The position numbers and the translations under genes were made by a program. From contig CAZTLI010000338.1 of NCBI GenBank assembly GCA_964614375.1, positions 1 through 6,178 of the forward strand: a DNA stretch of 6,178 bases. Reading direction: 5' to 3'. The notes beneath the pieces are model-generated. The model was not told the DNA's origin. It worked only from the letters and a program-made list of their open reading frames with translations, and ran no database searches. The stretch comes from CAZTLI01 sp964614375. Its GTDB lineage: Bacteria; Chloroflexota; Anaerolineae; Aggregatilineales; Phototrophicaceae. Below, piece by piece: positions 6,101 to 6,178 of the stretch (position 1 is the stretch's first letter; each line of letters starts with the position of its first letter).

Positions 6101-6178
6101 CCGCACCGGCTTCCATGAGGTCGGTCTGATAGGCGACATCGGCTTCATCAGACAGGATGATGACCGGTACAAGCGGCG
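3144..6178 (-). CDS. Multidomain sensor-regulator: (REC)-GAF-GAF-PAS-degenerate kinase core-REC-OmpR-type winged helix; 5' end outside the window
   Basis: The minus-strand frame stays open to the window edge. The 20 codons before the ATG at 6116 read on as receiver sequence ('PVIILSDEADVAYQTD'), so that Met is internal; 1010 residues are visible. Domains, numbered from that Met: receiver tail to about 30; GAF about 35-195; GAF about 205-370; PAS about 375-495 ('GIFFVDETDKVIFCNPQF'); DHp-like helices about 500-570; HATPase_c-like about 610-730; receiver about 765-875; PhoB/OmpR winged helix about 888-990 ('LTRIEYDLLRVLAINEGQVL', 'VSRLRKKIEP', 'PGIGYMF'). GAF and PAS domains sense small ligands, redox state or light; the winged helix binds DNA, so output is probably transcription. 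No membrane segment is seen, so it is soluble. The H-box lacks SHELRTP, the N-box lacks its second Asn, and the G1 box reads SNTNTAI. The second receiver keeps Asp816 but has RG for the acidic pair, Ala843 for Thr and Glu865 for Lys. Signalling is thus probably conformational. Targets are unknown. Confidence 0.9.
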   Translation of the reverse strand, partial: PLVPVIILSDEADVAYQTDLMEAGADDVLDFELNGEELARRLRLILRQRRQNITLAHRNHNLHLITMVSRRLHSAPTHQSFVHDAFDILCSTLQLYGAAVVVNEENVLKLYALRTGSGDDRFYEGPIHLQEYDPFQRVMESGVIQLYVDVNLDQFYLPPPPLQNASSAIFVPLNYQDDIVGTLAVFGTTSKPLDQEDVALYELFADQFAIAFNNIITYGTQNRRAQINQLLLRAWQRFVNLQTPQEIAEALRELVEDVPDINRALVMLYGDTEDNTDEMIVSAHTKDMRSIFQDLYSNGYFREVFKQFDQSLEPVIISSGRVQDAVLRQLFTQMNGHYIVFLPIVDSARIVGVQVASTADNRPLTNDNFNLVKSLAHTAGQALERMTLMHIMLEKSARLEAILRSVSEGIFFVDETDKVIFCNPQFTELTGINPSEVIYQDSKTLLERLARRSTDYDQVMSQLRAAITSLPAAADYPIVEISLPLPKRDIHIELVAIETLDSGINWSGVVRDNSRFKDMFSNQLPLLGTMPEHIRVHYAQVRGLITTLVEQHNNFAPRERHFLLRKVERSIERVGMLWDNFSELYKLEITGLILDREHIDPYDLVQSVLDYRYFSRVRRRIDVNAPDRIPNINIDAFHMTRAVANILQFVVEEAPQETKVAVNIERQGHNVLLLLSNTNTAITQSQVDQIFNADFKGNGGATTGTTDGTIENENSLGIYLSHEIIRKHGGTMDADTTAHGVLVTISIPAVMTDEFLLESEPIVEATISPRETAGALAARAPERTLKRIMVVRGLSRLSARSSTVLQNKGFEVLDYDDAEEAFSDLKSARMDLILLDTQIANEDSLKLCERIRKRTTSPVILIADEFNRSDKVLGLNMGADGYINEPISEDELIAEVKTLFKREQIVERVSEPLEFGALYIDLARREVFYNNKPVELTRIEYDLLRVLAINEGQVLSHEQLLTQVWGPEYRNETHYLWVNVSRLRKKIEPTNDSPRYIHNQPGIGYMFRQP

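Noticed and set aside
6114..6116. ATG at 6116 as the true start of the large regulator
   Set aside because: The frame continues upstream to the window edge and encodes the preceding strand of the same receiver domain, so the start must lie outside.

Overview
The window looks like a bacterial chromosome segment, most plausibly from Chloroflexota (Anaerolineae-like). This rests on gene style only: a macrolide-type glycosyltransferase, a very long GAF/PAS sensor-regulator with an OmpR-type tail, and a TATAAT promoter preceded by TGTGCGC. No rRNA, tRNA or ribosomal protein is present to fix the taxonomy. I see no CRISPR array, transposase, integrase or tRNA, so nothing marks this as a mobile island.

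Layout from left to right. Positions 1-582 (+) hold the C-terminal half of an MGT-family glycosyltransferase, cut by the window edge. A short promoter-bearing gap follows. Positions 640-1395 and 1397-2137 (+) are two adjacent paralogous genes, one base apart. Each has an unrecognised N-terminal domain of about 165 residues and a J-domain with an intact HPD motif at the extreme C terminus. A 75-base gap separates them from a convergent gene at 2213-3013 (-), a more divergent third member of the same family. A 130-base gap (3014-3143) holds a strong hairpin terminator and a possible promoter. Positions 3144-6178 (-) encode a large regulator that runs off the right edge: receiver remnant, GAF, GAF, PAS, histidine-kinase-like core, receiver, OmpR/PhoB-type winged helix.

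Two points deserve attention. First, three copies of a 'novel N-terminal domain plus C-terminal J-domain' protein cluster within 2.4 kb, which suggests a local gene-family expansion that recruits DnaK (Hsp70) to some unknown target. Second, the regulator has all the parts of a two-component system in one chain, but its kinase ATP-binding boxes and its second receiver's active site are visibly degenerate. It probably works as a phosphorylation-independent one-protein sensor/transcription factor. Whether the regulator controls the neighbouring J-protein genes is unknown. One of them lies downstream on the same strand, but behind a terminator.
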